From: Rhodospirillaceae bacterium | GTDB lineage: Bacteria > Pseudomonadota > Alphaproteobacteria > Reyranellales > Reyranellaceae | DNA length: 64,000 nucleotides | Assembly: GCA_009772935.1 (NCBI GenBank) | Contig: WOUR01000013.1 | Location: 108,814-172,813 of the forward strand | Reading direction: 5' to 3' | In this document: positions 17,586 to 26,463 of the stretch, one piece after another | Numbering within the stretch: position 1 is the first letter of the stretch | How the letters are laid out: every line of letters begins with the position of its first letter | Program-made: the position numbers and the translations under genes | Notes under the pieces: model-generated | Told to the model about the DNA's origin: nothing | Database searches by the model: none | What the model saw: the letters and a program-made list of their open reading frames with translations, nothing else

Positions 17586-17616
17586 GGTGATCGAAATCCG
17601 AAGGGGGGACCCGGAA
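17586..17616 (-). promoter_or_regulatory. Shared promoter motif, site C (yhaON operon)
   Basis: Minus-strand TTCCGGGT (17616-17609), 15-nt spacer, CGATCACC (17593-17586), 75 nt before the TTG start of yhaO. Both boxes match site A exactly. Confidence 0.7.
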
Positions 17617-17921
17617 AGCAAAGGTCAGGAAAATTTTTGAACGCTCTCGAGACGCGAACGTATTGAGAACACACTAGTGGCGTCCGAGCCTACAGCGTCA
17701 ACATTTTGTGTGCGGTGATCCCTGACGGCAAGTGCTACGTCACAAGTGGCATAATTTGACAGGAGAACTAAAAGAGAACAAGCTCTGCTTGTTGGTCGTG
17801 GCAGGCAGTCCGGTCCTCGCTGCAGCTATGCGGCACAGGGGACGTTTTTCTTGCCATGATCGATGCGCTGGCTTCACATCTCTCTCGCCCAGGCGGGCAA
17901 TGCGGCGGAAAGGAGGCGCCA
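17617..17921. other. Gene-poor leader between yhaON and the DprA cluster
   Basis: About 300 bp with no convincing gene. It holds an AACAAGC-TCT-GCTTGTT hairpin (17777-17793) and a CATAAT box at 17750-17755 that could be a -10 element for the DprA cluster, though no good -35 is seen. A longer frame from 17732 reads through into dprA but has no RBS. Confidence 0.35.
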
Positions 17922-17957
17922 ATGGCCCAGCAATCAGTAGACGGTGGCGTCGCGTGA
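17922..17957 (+). CDS. Possible 11-codon leader peptide
   Basis: An ATG at 17922 has a strong AAAGGAGG box. The frame encodes 11 residues and stops at 17957, 2 bp before the ATG of the DprA-like gene. This good RBS serves no other frame, so the peptide may be translated and feed ribosomes to the next start. It may also be chance. Confidence 0.3.
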   Translation: MAQQSVDGGVA

Positions 17958-17959
17958 GC

Positions 17960-18847
17960 ATGCGGTTCGTGCTGAGTGACGCCGGGCCCGCGCTGTCGCC
18001 TATTTCGCCACGCCGGGAGCTTGGAGCCTATGAGGCGTTGTGGCTCGAGCAGGGCGCCACCTTCAAGACGCTTGCGAACAAGTTCGCTGCCGACCCCACA
18101 GCGTTGCCATCCGACTTCACGCCGCCCCAGCTCGCCGACCAGTGCGCAACTGAAGTCATGAAACGGCTGAAGCAGGGGGGCATCCATCAGTTTGGCGTGC
18201 GCATCAATCATGCCGGCGACTACCCGATGAAGCTGCGCGATGCGCGCCATCCCGTCGAACTGCTCTACTATCGGGGTGCCTGGGAGATCACCGAAACGCG
18301 ATGCGTTGCAGTGGTGGGCAGCCGCGAGGCTTCCGAGGACGGCGTTCGCCGCGCTGAGCGGCTTGCTCGCGAACTGGTCGATCGCGATTTCACGGTCGTG
18401 TCTGGACTTGCCAAGGGCGTCGACACCGCAGCCCTTAACGCCGCGATCGAGCGTAAAGGCCGAACGATCGCCGTGGTTGGGACGCCACTCGGCGCTTGCT
18501 ACCCCAAGGAGAACTATGAGCTGCAGGAGGAGATTGCGCGCCAGCATCTCGTCATCTCGCAGGTGCCGGTATTGCGCTATGGCAAGCAAGCGCCGCCTCA
18601 GAATAGGCTGTTCTTTCCCGAGCGGAACGTCACGATGAGCGCGCTGACCGAAGGTACGATCATTGTCGAAGCGGGGGATACGTCAGGTACGCTGACGCAG
18701 GCGCGGGCCGCCCTGCACCAAGGACGCAAGCTGTTCATCCTCGATTCGTGCTTTAATCGGTCTGACATTACTTGGCCTGCCCGCTTCGAGGCGGAAGGGG
18801 CGGTTCGGGTAAGGACGCCCGACGACATCTGGAGCGCGCTTGGTTGA
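17960..18847 (+). CDS. DprA/Smf-like (SLOG) protein 1
   Basis: 295 residues from the ATG at 17960; an in-frame start further upstream cannot be excluded. The DprA Rossmann core is clear: VAVVGSREASEDGVRRAERLA, VVSGLAKGVDTAALNAAIERKG, TIAVVGTPLGACYPKENYEL, and SGTLTQARAAL near the end. Housekeeping DprA loads RecA on single-stranded DNA, while related SLOG proteins in defence islands probably sense or make nucleotide ligands. It ends in a TTGA overlap with a PRTase-like gene and is followed by a second DprA. This resembles the DprA-PRTase defence pairs reported in prophage hotspots (Rst_DprA-PPRT). Confidence 0.82.
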   Translation: MRFVLSDAGPALSPISPRRELGAYEALWLEQGATFKTLANKFAADPTALPSDFTPPQLADQCATEVMKRLKQGGIHQFGVRINHAGDYPMKLRDARHPVELLYYRGAWEITETRCVAVVGSREASEDGVRRAERLARELVDRDFTVVSGLAKGVDTAALNAAIERKGRTIAVVGTPLGACYPKENYELQEEIARQHLVISQVPVLRYGKQAPPQNRLFFPERNVTMSALTEGTIIVEAGDTSGTLTQARAALHQGRKLFILDSCFNRSDITWPARFEAEGAVRVRTPDDIWSALG

Positions 18848-19485
18848 CGGTCCGCCTATCCCTGATCGACGACAGCAATCGCGGTGACCATTTTCATCTG
18901 ACGCCTGCGGACACTTGCTTCTATCTGTTCGAATATACCTCGCATCGCGACTATTCGTTCAGCCAGACCAACAGTCTGATCAGCAACCTCAAGAAGAAGC
19001 CCAGCCAGTCCAGCAATGCCGGCTATCACCACAAGGGCCGTGCGATCATGAGCTGCGCCCAAACGCTCGCTGCAACACTCAATCCGAACTGGCTGAACAG
19101 CGCCACGCTAGTGCCGACGCCTGGCTCCAAGGCTCGTGATCATCCCGACTACGACGATAGAATCGAGCGGATCTGCCGGCTGATGCGCAATCCCGAGCCT
19201 GATGTTCGGAATCTGGTCTATCAGACCCAGTCTACCGCCGCCTCGCATGAGGTAGCACAGGGCAATCGGGTGACGGTGCAACAACTGATCGAGGCCTACG
19301 CGATCGACGAAGCTGCTGCCCAGAGGACGCCCACAAGCATCGGAATCGTCGACGATGTGCTGACCGCGGGCACCCACTTTCGAGCGATGCACAGCGTGTT
19401 GAGCGCCAGATTTCCCGGCGTGCCTATCATCGGGCTGTTCGTCGCACGGCGGGTATTCCCGGCTGATGATTTCGATATGCTGTAG
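18844..19485 (+). CDS. Phosphoribosyltransferase-like protein
   Basis: 213 residues. The start is a TTG at 18844 overlapping the stop of dprA 1 (TTGA), which indicates coupling; the longer frame from 18772 is less likely. The PRPP-binding loop reads IGIVDDVLTAGTHFRAM near residues 165-180, close to the VxxxDDVxTTG pattern of type I phosphoribosyltransferases. The N-terminal part (LFEYTSHRDYSFSQTNSLIS) is unlike housekeeping enzymes. Its base substrate is unknown. Set between two DprA-like genes, it may modify or salvage a nucleotide signal. Confidence 0.75.
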   Translation: MTVRLSLIDDSNRGDHFHLTPADTCFYLFEYTSHRDYSFSQTNSLISNLKKKPSQSSNAGYHHKGRAIMSCAQTLAATLNPNWLNSATLVPTPGSKARDHPDYDDRIERICRLMRNPEPDVRNLVYQTQSTAASHEVAQGNRVTVQQLIEAYAIDEAAAQRTPTSIGIVDDVLTAGTHFRAMHSVLSARFPGVPIIGLFVARRVFPADDFDML

Positions 19486-19487
19486 CC

Positions 19488-20498
19488 ATGGACGAAGCGA
19501 AAACGCCACAGCCAAGGGCAGGTCCCGAAGCGCGCGACGGCAACAACTGGTCCGGCTCGTCGGCATCACGAGCACCAAGAACCGAGGCAGAGGCATTCCT
19601 CACGCTCTCGGCGATGCGCGGCATCGGCCCAAAGACGCTCTTCGAGTGGGCCGAAGAGGGTTCCAGCTACCGCGCGATTCTTTCGGAGGGACCGTCCGAT
19701 CAACCATCAGGTTGGCGCGAGCGCCGAGCAGAAGCGGCTGATCGCGCGGTGAAAATGCGCGAGCTGCTAGAGCACCTTCAAGTGAGGCTGATTCTACGCT
19801 CGGATCGCGAGTTTCCAGCACGCCTGCTGGAGCTGACGCGGCCGCCACATTGGCTCTTCGTCCAAGGATCCGTAGACCGTCTCAACGAGCCGTCGGTCGC
19901 AATCGTGGGCACGCGTAAACCGAGCAACGATGGCATCTTCCTCGCCCGCTACGTCGGCGCGTGTCTTCGAGACTGGAGCGTACCTACCGTAAGTGGGCTC
20001 GCCGCTGGCATCGACCAGCTTGCCCACGAGGAATCGCTCCGCTCGGGAGTTCCGACTATCGCCGTCCTCGGTACCGGGATCCTCGAAGACTATCCCAAGG
20101 GCTTGAGCGGCGTGCGCGAGCGCATCCTTGCCGGCGGCGGTGCCATCATCACGGAATATCTTCCTCGGGCGAGCTACAGCGGCGACAATTTCGTGCAACG
20201 TAACCGACTCCAGGCGGCCTTAGCGTGCATCCTGATCCCAGTCGAATGGAAGCGCCGCAGTGGCACAGCGCATACGGTGCGCTTTGCAAGCGCCCTAAAG
20301 CGGCCCATTGCATGCCTTCGTCTTCCTTACTGGCCGCACGACCGTGTCCAGTTCGAGCCGGGGCTCGGCCTCGAAACCGGCGCACTGTTTACGGTTCCGC
20401 GCGAGCAGGACGCATTTGATCGCTTCGTTCGCGATAGCATTGGCGAGACGGCGCCTGAGGCGACGAAGCAGCTTTCGCTCTTTGGCGAGGACGATTGA
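19488..20498 (+). CDS. DprA/Smf-like (SLOG) protein 2
   Basis: 336 residues, 2 bp after the PRTase gene. An N-terminal helical segment contains AFLTLSAMRGIGPKTLFEWAE, a helix-hairpin-helix-like piece as in DprA. The core follows: VAIVGTRKPSNDGIFLARYV, VSGLAAGIDQLAHEESLRSG, AVLGTGILEDYPKG, FVQRNRL and SGTAHTVRFA. It is diverged from DprA 1, so it is not a recent duplicate. The housekeeping dprA would normally stand alone elsewhere, which supports a defence role here. Confidence 0.83.
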   Translation: MDEAKTPQPRAGPEARDGNNWSGSSASRAPRTEAEAFLTLSAMRGIGPKTLFEWAEEGSSYRAILSEGPSDQPSGWRERRAEAADRAVKMRELLEHLQVRLILRSDREFPARLLELTRPPHWLFVQGSVDRLNEPSVAIVGTRKPSNDGIFLARYVGACLRDWSVPTVSGLAAGIDQLAHEESLRSGVPTIAVLGTGILEDYPKGLSGVRERILAGGGAIITEYLPRASYSGDNFVQRNRLQAALACILIPVEWKRRSGTAHTVRFASALKRPIACLRLPYWPHDRVQFEPGLGLETGALFTVPREQDAFDRFVRDSIGETAPEATKQLSLFGEDD

Positions 20499-21751
20499 AT
20501 GCTCAAGGGAGCGATCTTCTCCTTGCACGATGTACTCGCCAAGGCCGGCCCGATCGACGCCGATCTCTTCACCGAGACGGTTAAGCTCCTGCGCTACCTG
20601 AAGAGCCGCAACGTCGAACCGGTCTTTATCAGCAATAGAGTCTGGACGGTAACCTACAAGGACGGTTCCCCGTCCAAGTCATTCAAGGAGGTGCTCGAGG
20701 CTCAGCTGGGACCAGTTTCCTACTATATCGGCGGCCAGAACGGCATGCCCTACAAGCCATATGCTGCTGCAACGGCCCATATTCTCGCGGACAAGGGCTG
20801 GACCAGTCGCGAGGTCATTTATGTTGGCAACACCGATTCTGACATGCGTACCGCGCAGAACGGAAATATTCTGTTCGTTAACGTTGTTTGGCATGGAGAA
20901 GGGAGTCCCTATGGCTTCCAATTCGAGAGCCCACTCGACGTTGCACGTTTCGTCGACTGCTTATGTGTGGGCCTCAATAGCTGGTTCTGGACGATCGAAG
21001 ATAGCCCTTTGCGCGTCTATGCGCTGGCGCCTTTTTCGACACTGTCATCGCAATATCTGCAAGCTCACGCCTATTCGGCGAGCGCACGGGCGACCGCCAA
21101 GGACGGGGCTGGTGACGCGGCATTCTGGGGCCGCTTGCTAGCCGCCCGAGTCTATTTTTCTGGGCTTGTCGACGAGATCGACTACATCACCGCCTATCCG
21201 GGCCATTCGCCGGATTCGAAGCCCACCGTGATTGCCGAGGCGCTCAACATCTTCGGTCAGTCGCTCCGTGCGCGCTACATTCCGGATCTGTTGCTCCGCC
21301 ACAGCAAGGCCACCAAGTCGCAGACGGCTCGTGCTGCCGGCAGCAGCGTGGGAATCGACAATCAGTTAAGCACGATCATGCTCAACCCAAATCCTTTGAA
21401 GGGTCTCGGCGGTGACACGTACAAGTCCTTTCCCGTCAGAAAGCACAAGACGGTCTTGCTGGTCGACGATTTCTGCACGGAAGGCAATTCTTCGAAGCAG
21501 GTCGTGCGTTTATCGAAGCGACGGGTGCCAAAGTCATCTGCCTCAGTTGGCTGAAAACAATCAATCGCGACTATCATGCTCTCGCTATGCCGCTCAAGAT
21601 CACGAGCCCGTTCAAGCCACTGAAGTTGACCGAGACACCGCCGACAAAGTCATACAGTTATCATGCGGCGATTGCTTCCAAGGCTGCGGAAGTTGATCTT
21701 GCCCAGCTGCACGCGCGCTATTTCAAATGGGTTTGGCCGAAGGGCCTTTAG
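20499..21751 (+). pseudogene. HAD-like / phosphoribosyltransferase-like protein, frameshifted
   Basis: Starts directly after the stop of dprA 2. Residues 1-150 resemble a HAD hydrolase (GAIFSLHDVL, FISNRVW, VIYVGNTDSDMRTAQNG). A C-terminal PRTase domain has the PRPP loop KTVLLVDDFCTEGNS. Immediately after this motif the frame is lost: the +1 frame continues with EATGAKVICLSWLKTINRDYHAL and runs to a TAG at 21751. The change equals one missing nucleotide near 21490. The uninterrupted protein would be ~417 residues. It ends in a 29-bp convergent overlap with the nuclease-like gene. Whether the gene is dead or mis-assembled cannot be told here. Confidence 0.7.
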
Positions 21752-23480
21752 CTTCAGTTGTTGTGTCAGTTGGAGGCGCGATGATGACGCCTTCGCGGCC
21801 GACCAAACAATCGAAGGGGTGATGACCATTTGCGACGAAGTCGTCGATCATTTTCTGCCGGTCGGAGCTGCTGTTCCATGTGGTCTGCGGAAAGTCCATC
21901 AGCCGCGTTGGCGTAAATCCTTCGTGCAGTACGGTCAGGCCGTCGATCTCGACAGTGGCCATTGCCGTCGTAACGCACTGGTCTGCCCATTCATTGTAGT
22001 GGGAGATGCAGTATCGCATGTGGAGGATGTCGCCATCGGCGCGCTGCAACAGCCTTTCAAGCATGCGGAAATTGATGATGGGAGTCTCTTCGTGCCCGAA
22101 GAACATTCCGGCATTGTCTGACGTGATGATCAATTGCTGAAGCACAGTCACGAAGCTGTCGAAATGCTCCAGCCCACCTTTGGGCACGACCGAACGAATG
22201 AACTCGATGCCTTCCGGCTTGCGCAGGAACGTGCTGATCGCTTCGGTTTGCCGAAAGGCCTTCGACACATTGTCTTTGGCCAACGCCCGTAGCTGATCCT
22301 TCGCCCACTGTGGCGGGAGGGGGCTCTTGACCTCACAGATCAGCATCACGAAGCCAAGCGTTGGCTCTTCGACGATCACCAGAAGGTCGATGTCAGGTAG
22401 GGCAGGATCAATTGCGCGTAAGGAGATTTCCGATTGGCACAGGAAGCCTTGCGCCTCAAAGGCTGCTTTGACTCGTTGGACGAACGCTGCGGCCAATATG
22501 TTGCTGACTTGAGAGAGGAAGACGTGCGGGCGGCGCTGGGCAACAACGCGCAAGAGCTGGACCAGGCCGTCGGCCTTCGAAAAGTGGCATGGTCGTATAA
22601 TGATCTCACGCGGCGCCGCTCCTTCCCGCATGAGCGAGAAATAGGTCGAGTCCACCCGATCTGCGACCGCCTTGCTGTCGAAGACCAGGTCCTGCAACAT
22701 TGCTTCCACTTTTGCCGCGTCAATTTTAGTCTCTTGTGCGAGCATGTCACGGAGTTCATCGGCTTGGACATGAACGCAGCCGCTATGGTCGTTCGCGGCT
22801 GCTTGATGGCGATGGTAAAGCGCCTTCATCAGCATGATGCGGTAGACCGCGTAGATCTCCCTGTAGGTATAGCCGCCGAGATCAATTTCGGCATTCGCTT
22901 CGAGGATGGAGAAGTATGCCGAGAGCTTCAGATCGGCATGCGCCTGGAGGAGCTTGTCGGCCGCTTCGTGAGCTTCGCCGAGTTCGAACTCCGGTTGGCT
23001 CTTAAGCAGCTCTCTGAGCTTGTCGGGTGCGTCAAATCCGTCGAAGACGCGCTGCGAACCGAGGACATGCTCGTTCCATACGGTGAAAAATTGGCGAGGC
23101 AGCGACGGGTCTAGAAAACGCAGCTCGACCCGGTGCTCGGAGAAGCGCCAATCGATCGAGCCAGGGGCGTTGTAGCTGTAATAGAGCAGCGCGCGCAGGT
23201 GATGGTAATGAAAGCCGAATTCCAGATCGCCGAGTAAGGCTTCTAGTGCTGGTTCTGGCCCCGATGTGCCGCTGACCAAGTACGCAGCAAAGCTGTTGAT
23301 GCCGTCGTTGAGGACGCTTTCTCCCGAGCCAGTGGGCCGCGTTGTCGCCGCCATCTCGGCCATGTTACTCGCCAGCCGCAGGGCAGCGTTGGCATTGCAC
23401 CTGTTGGTTACGCGCTCTGCGAGCGCCCGATCGAGTCGCGCCTCGAACGCTTGGATCTCGGCTTTTGTGGGTGCAGGCAT
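21723..23480 (-). CDS. Large protein with a PD-(D/E)XK nuclease-like motif
   Basis: 585 residues. The first 300 are helical with no known motif. Around residues 350-400 the text ALPDIDLLVIVEEPTLGFVM followed by LICEVKS gives the D...ExK spacing of a restriction-endonuclease-like fold, with Asp before the strand and E-x-K after it. A downstream Gln/Lys-rich helix fits that fold too. The C-terminal 120 residues are unassigned. It is transcribed against the DprA cluster and lies between it and the ParB backbone. A defence nuclease is a reasonable guess; the family is not recognised. Confidence 0.65.
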   Translation of the reverse strand: MPAPTKAEIQAFEARLDRALAERVTNRCNANAALRLASNMAEMAATTRPTGSGESVLNDGINSFAAYLVSGTSGPEPALEALLGDLEFGFHYHHLRALLYYSYNAPGSIDWRFSEHRVELRFLDPSLPRQFFTVWNEHVLGSQRVFDGFDAPDKLRELLKSQPEFELGEAHEAADKLLQAHADLKLSAYFSILEANAEIDLGGYTYREIYAVYRIMLMKALYHRHQAAANDHSGCVHVQADELRDMLAQETKIDAAKVEAMLQDLVFDSKAVADRVDSTYFSLMREGAAPREIIIRPCHFSKADGLVQLLRVVAQRRPHVFLSQVSNILAAAFVQRVKAAFEAQGFLCQSEISLRAIDPALPDIDLLVIVEEPTLGFVMLICEVKSPLPPQWAKDQLRALAKDNVSKAFRQTEAISTFLRKPEGIEFIRSVVPKGGLEHFDSFVTVLQQLIITSDNAGMFFGHEETPIINFRMLERLLQRADGDILHMRYCISHYNEWADQCVTTAMATVEIDGLTVLHEGFTPTRLMDFPQTTWNSSSDRQKMIDDFVANGHHPFDCLVGREGVIIAPPTDTTTEAKGPSAKPI

Positions 23481-23568
23481 AGGCTAGGCAATTCTCGAAG
23501 GGACGTTGCCAGCGCCATGAATTGTGGTGCCATCGATTGGTGTTGTACACCATGCACCACGCTGATCA

Positions 23569-23799
23569 TCACGCTGGTTCATCCGTGTGCTCCACTAGCC
23601 GCCTTGAAGCACGGCACGTCACTCTATTCTTTTCGTCCCAGGCATCAAGCTCACTAACCGGGTAGAGGATGGCCTTTCCAATCTTCAAGAACGTCGGCCC
23701 AATTCTCATTGCTCTCCAGTTTCGTAGCGTTCCCAATGAAACGCCGCCACGATAACGTTCCGCGACTTCTTCGGGAGTTAGGAACTTAGATTCACTCAT
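23569..23799 (-). CDS. AlpA/excisionase-like small helix-turn-helix protein
   Basis: 76 residues from the ATG at 23799, with GGAGAAAG upstream. MSESKFLTPEEVAERYRG, then GTLRNWRAMRIGPTFLKIGK and ILYPVSELDAW, match the MerR-like winged HTH of AlpA and phage excisionases. Such proteins act as regulators or as excision factors of integrated elements. It is divergent from parB, at the border between the defence cargo and the backbone. Confidence 0.8.
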   Translation of the reverse strand: MSESKFLTPEEVAERYRGGVSLGTLRNWRAMRIGPTFLKIGKAILYPVSELDAWDEKNRVTCRASRRLVEHTDEPA

Positions 23800-24129
23800 T
23801 ATTCTTTCTCCTTCGAGGCTGGCTCGGCTGAAGACTTGGGGTGAGCGTCTCACTAGGCGTTGTCGGTGGCTCACTCTCCCGGCGATCGACGTCCATTCGC
23901 GCACGTCCGGGCACGGCTAGAGATGCAGCTTGGTAGCAGTGAGTGGAAGTAGGTAATCGTCGAGGTCGTGTGAGCGGATACAAGCGGCGGCAAATAGGCT
24001 GCCCCCTCAGGTTGTCGACACCGCCCCAAGAGCGTCCACGATGTTGAGAGCGAGAGGGCTGCGCCGGTGTCCGCGACGGATTGGAAGTCGAGAGAGAGTC
24101 TCTCGGCGGTCCGTCACGGAGTATTCCTC
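23800..24129. other. Divergent region between the excisionase-like gene and parB
   Basis: No gene seen in 330 bp. It should hold the promoters of both genes. A GACGGA (24075-24080)...TCCGTC hairpin and an AGAGAGAG run lie within 60 bp before the parB ATG; the AGAGAGAG also appears in the leaders of the methylase/helicase and radC genes. Confidence 0.4.
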
Positions 24130-26247
24130 ATGGCAAAGGCCGTTCAGAAGATCACCCTCAGCGCCTCGCGCGACATTCCCTTCAACAGGTTGGTGCTCAG
24201 CCAGTCCAACGTCCGGCGCCTGAAGGCCGGCGTCTCGGTCGAGGATCTGGCCGAGGACATCGCCAGGCGTGGGCTCCTGCAGAGCCTCAACGTCCGGCCG
24301 GTCCTCGATGCCGAGGGCGCCGAGACCGGCCAGTTCGAGATCCCGGCCGGCGGCCGCCGCTTCCGGGCCCTTGAGCGGCTGGTGAAGCAGAAGCGCCTGT
24401 CGAAAACGGCGCCGATCCCGTGCATCGTGCGCGACCCCGAGACCGAGGTTTCGGCGGCGGAGGATTCGCTGGCCGAGAACGTCCAGCGCGTCTCCCTGCA
24501 TCCACTGGATCAGTTCCGCGCCTTCAAGGCGCTGCGCGACCAGGGCGCTGGCGAAGAGGAGATCGCCGCCCGCTTCTTCGTGCCGCCGGCCGTGGTGAAA
24601 CAGCGGCTGCGCCTGGCCTCCGTCTCCGAGAAGCTGCTCGGGATCTATGCCGAGGATGGCATGACGCTGGAGCAGCTCATGGCCTTCACCGTCACCAGCG
24701 ACGGCGCACGCCAGGAGCAGGTCTGGGAGGCTCTACAGCAGCCCTACAACAAGGAACCTTACCTGATCCGCCGTCAGCTCACGGAGAGCGCCGTGCGCGC
24801 GTCAGACCGTCGGTCGCGGTTCGTCGGACTCGACGCTTATGAAGCTGCCGGCGGCGTGCTCCTGCGTGACCTGTTCGAGGAGGACGGAGGCGGCTGGCTG
24901 CAGGACGTGGCCCTGCTCGATCGCCTGGCCACCGAGAAGCTGGCGGCCGAGGCCGAGAAGATCGCGGCCGAAGGTTGGAAGTGGATCGAGGTGGCCGTCG
25001 ATTTCCGCTACGGCCATGCGCAGCATCTTCCGCGGCTCGACGGCGTAGTGGTCGAGCTCACGCCCGACGAACAGGTGACGTTCGACGCTCTGACCGCCGA
25101 GCAGGTCAAGCTCGAAAGCGAGTACGAAGGTGCCGACGAGCTGCGGGACGAGGTCGACGCGCGGCTGGGCGAGATCGAGGAAGCGCTTGCCGCCTTCGAC
25201 AGCCGTCCGGTTCGCTACGAGCCGACCGAGATCGCGCGTGCCGGTGTGTTTGTCAGCATCGACGCAGACGGACACCTCGCTGCCGATCGCGGCTATGTCC
25301 GGCCGGAGGACGAGCCGATGCAGGTCGGCAGCGAAGACCTGCAGGAAGGCGAGACCGGCGGGGCGGCTGAGACAGCGTTTGCCCCTCCCGCCCAGCGTAC
25401 CGTCATCACCATCGGCGGTGACCAGCCGGGGGACGACGGTGACAAAGACACGATCAAGCCGCTCCCGGAACGGCTCGTGAGCGAGCTGACGGCTCATCGC
25501 ACCCTCGCGCTGCGGGACGCGGTGGCGAACAATCCGCAGGTCGCCCTCACGGCGCTGCTGCACAAGCTTTGCCTCGACACCTTCCAGCACAGCGCTCCCG
25601 GCGCCTGCCTGGAAGCCTCGGTGCGGCATGTGTTCTTCCCTGCCCAGGCGGTCGATTTGAAGGACAGCCCCTCGGCCAAGGCAGTCGCCGACCGGCACGA
25701 AGCCTGGAAGGCCGAGCTGCCCAAGGACCACGCGCTGTGGGACTGGCTCGCCGCCCTTGACGACGGCCGCCGAGCTGCGCTGCTGGCGCATTGCGTCTCG
25801 TTCGGGGTGAACGCCCTCTACGAGAAGGGCGACCGCTACGGCGGACCGGGCGTCTCGGCGCACGGCGTGCAGCAGCGTATCGCCCAGGCCGATCGGCTCG
25901 CCCGCGCCGTCCACCTCGACATGGTGGAAGCCGGCTGGCGCCCGACAGTCGACAACTATCTCGGCCGCGTCACCAAGCCCCGCATCCTGGAAGCGGTGCG
26001 AGAGGCCAAGGGCGACCAGGCCTTGCAGCTCATCGACCACCTGAAGAAGGCCGAGATGGCGAAGGAGGCCGAGCGGCTGCTCGACGGCACGGGCTGGCTG
26101 CCCGATCCGCTGCGGCTCGCCGACAGCGCGAACATGTCGGACACACCTGCCGAGTCGGCCGAGGAGCTTCCCGCCTTCCTCGCCGATGGCGAAGGGCACG
26201 ATTCCCTGACGGACGAGGCCGAGCCGCCGGCCATTGCCGCCGAATAG
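24130..26247 (+). CDS. parB: Large ParB/RepB/Spo0J-family protein
   Basis: 705 residues from the ATG at 24130. The ParB N-terminal CTPase domain is clear: IPFNRLVLSQSNVRRL, VEDLAEDIARRGLLQSL, PAGGRRFRALE and ENVQRVSLHPLDQFRAF, followed by an HTH (EEEIAARFFVPPAVVKQRL). Ordinary ParB is ~300 residues. The extra ~400 C-terminal residues (acidic linker, then conserved helical domain FEAWK...) are typical of ParB-like proteins on alphaproteobacterial conjugative elements. No parA is adjacent. It is probably involved in maintenance or regulation of the element. It ends at a strong terminator. Confidence 0.9.
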   Translation: MAKAVQKITLSASRDIPFNRLVLSQSNVRRLKAGVSVEDLAEDIARRGLLQSLNVRPVLDAEGAETGQFEIPAGGRRFRALERLVKQKRLSKTAPIPCIVRDPETEVSAAEDSLAENVQRVSLHPLDQFRAFKALRDQGAGEEEIAARFFVPPAVVKQRLRLASVSEKLLGIYAEDGMTLEQLMAFTVTSDGARQEQVWEALQQPYNKEPYLIRRQLTESAVRASDRRSRFVGLDAYEAAGGVLLRDLFEEDGGGWLQDVALLDRLATEKLAAEAEKIAAEGWKWIEVAVDFRYGHAQHLPRLDGVVVELTPDEQVTFDALTAEQVKLESEYEGADELRDEVDARLGEIEEALAAFDSRPVRYEPTEIARAGVFVSIDADGHLAADRGYVRPEDEPMQVGSEDLQEGETGGAAETAFAPPAQRTVITIGGDQPGDDGDKDTIKPLPERLVSELTAHRTLALRDAVANNPQVALTALLHKLCLDTFQHSAPGACLEASVRHVFFPAQAVDLKDSPSAKAVADRHEAWKAELPKDHALWDWLAALDDGRRAALLAHCVSFGVNALYEKGDRYGGPGVSAHGVQQRIAQADRLARAVHLDMVEAGWRPTVDNYLGRVTKPRILEAVREAKGDQALQLIDHLKKAEMAKEAERLLDGTGWLPDPLRLADSANMSDTPAESAEELPAFLADGEGHDSLTDEAEPPAIAAE

Positions 26248-26305
26248 CGCGAACACCGCGGGGGTGGCCTCGGCGGTCCTGCGTTCCCGCCGCCAATCGT
26301 TGGAT

Positions 26306-26334
26306 AAGCCCGGCCGCCGTGCCGGGCTTTTTCC
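26306..26334 (+). terminator. Rho-independent terminator after parB
   Basis: AAGCCCGGC (26306-26314) pairs with GCCGGGCTT (26321-26329) across a 6-nt loop and is followed by a run of T. Confidence 0.85.
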
Positions 26335-26364
26335 TTTGAGACGTTCTGCACGTTCGATGCGCGA

Positions 26365-26463
26365 GGCAAGAGGGAGAGGACGGCCGGGACGGGTTTGAGC
26401 CGGCGGGGTCCAGAGAGAGCGCCTTCCGGTTCAGACCGCTCCCGCTCTCCCGAGGTCTCTTCC
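26365..26463 (+). ncRNA. Structured leader, family 1 copy 1
   Basis: The ~100 nt before the methylase/helicase gene resemble those before radC (33120-33219). Shared blocks are GCAAGAGG, GGCCGGGA, GAGCCG and CAGAGAGAGCG in the same order. The closing stem here is GGGAGAG (26372-26378) with CTCTCCC (26445-26451). The other copy has a different but still paired sequence. Confidence 0.5.

Noticed and set aside
24802..26256. 484-codon minus-strand frame
   Set aside because: Mirror of the ParB gene caused by high GC; no RBS or motif.
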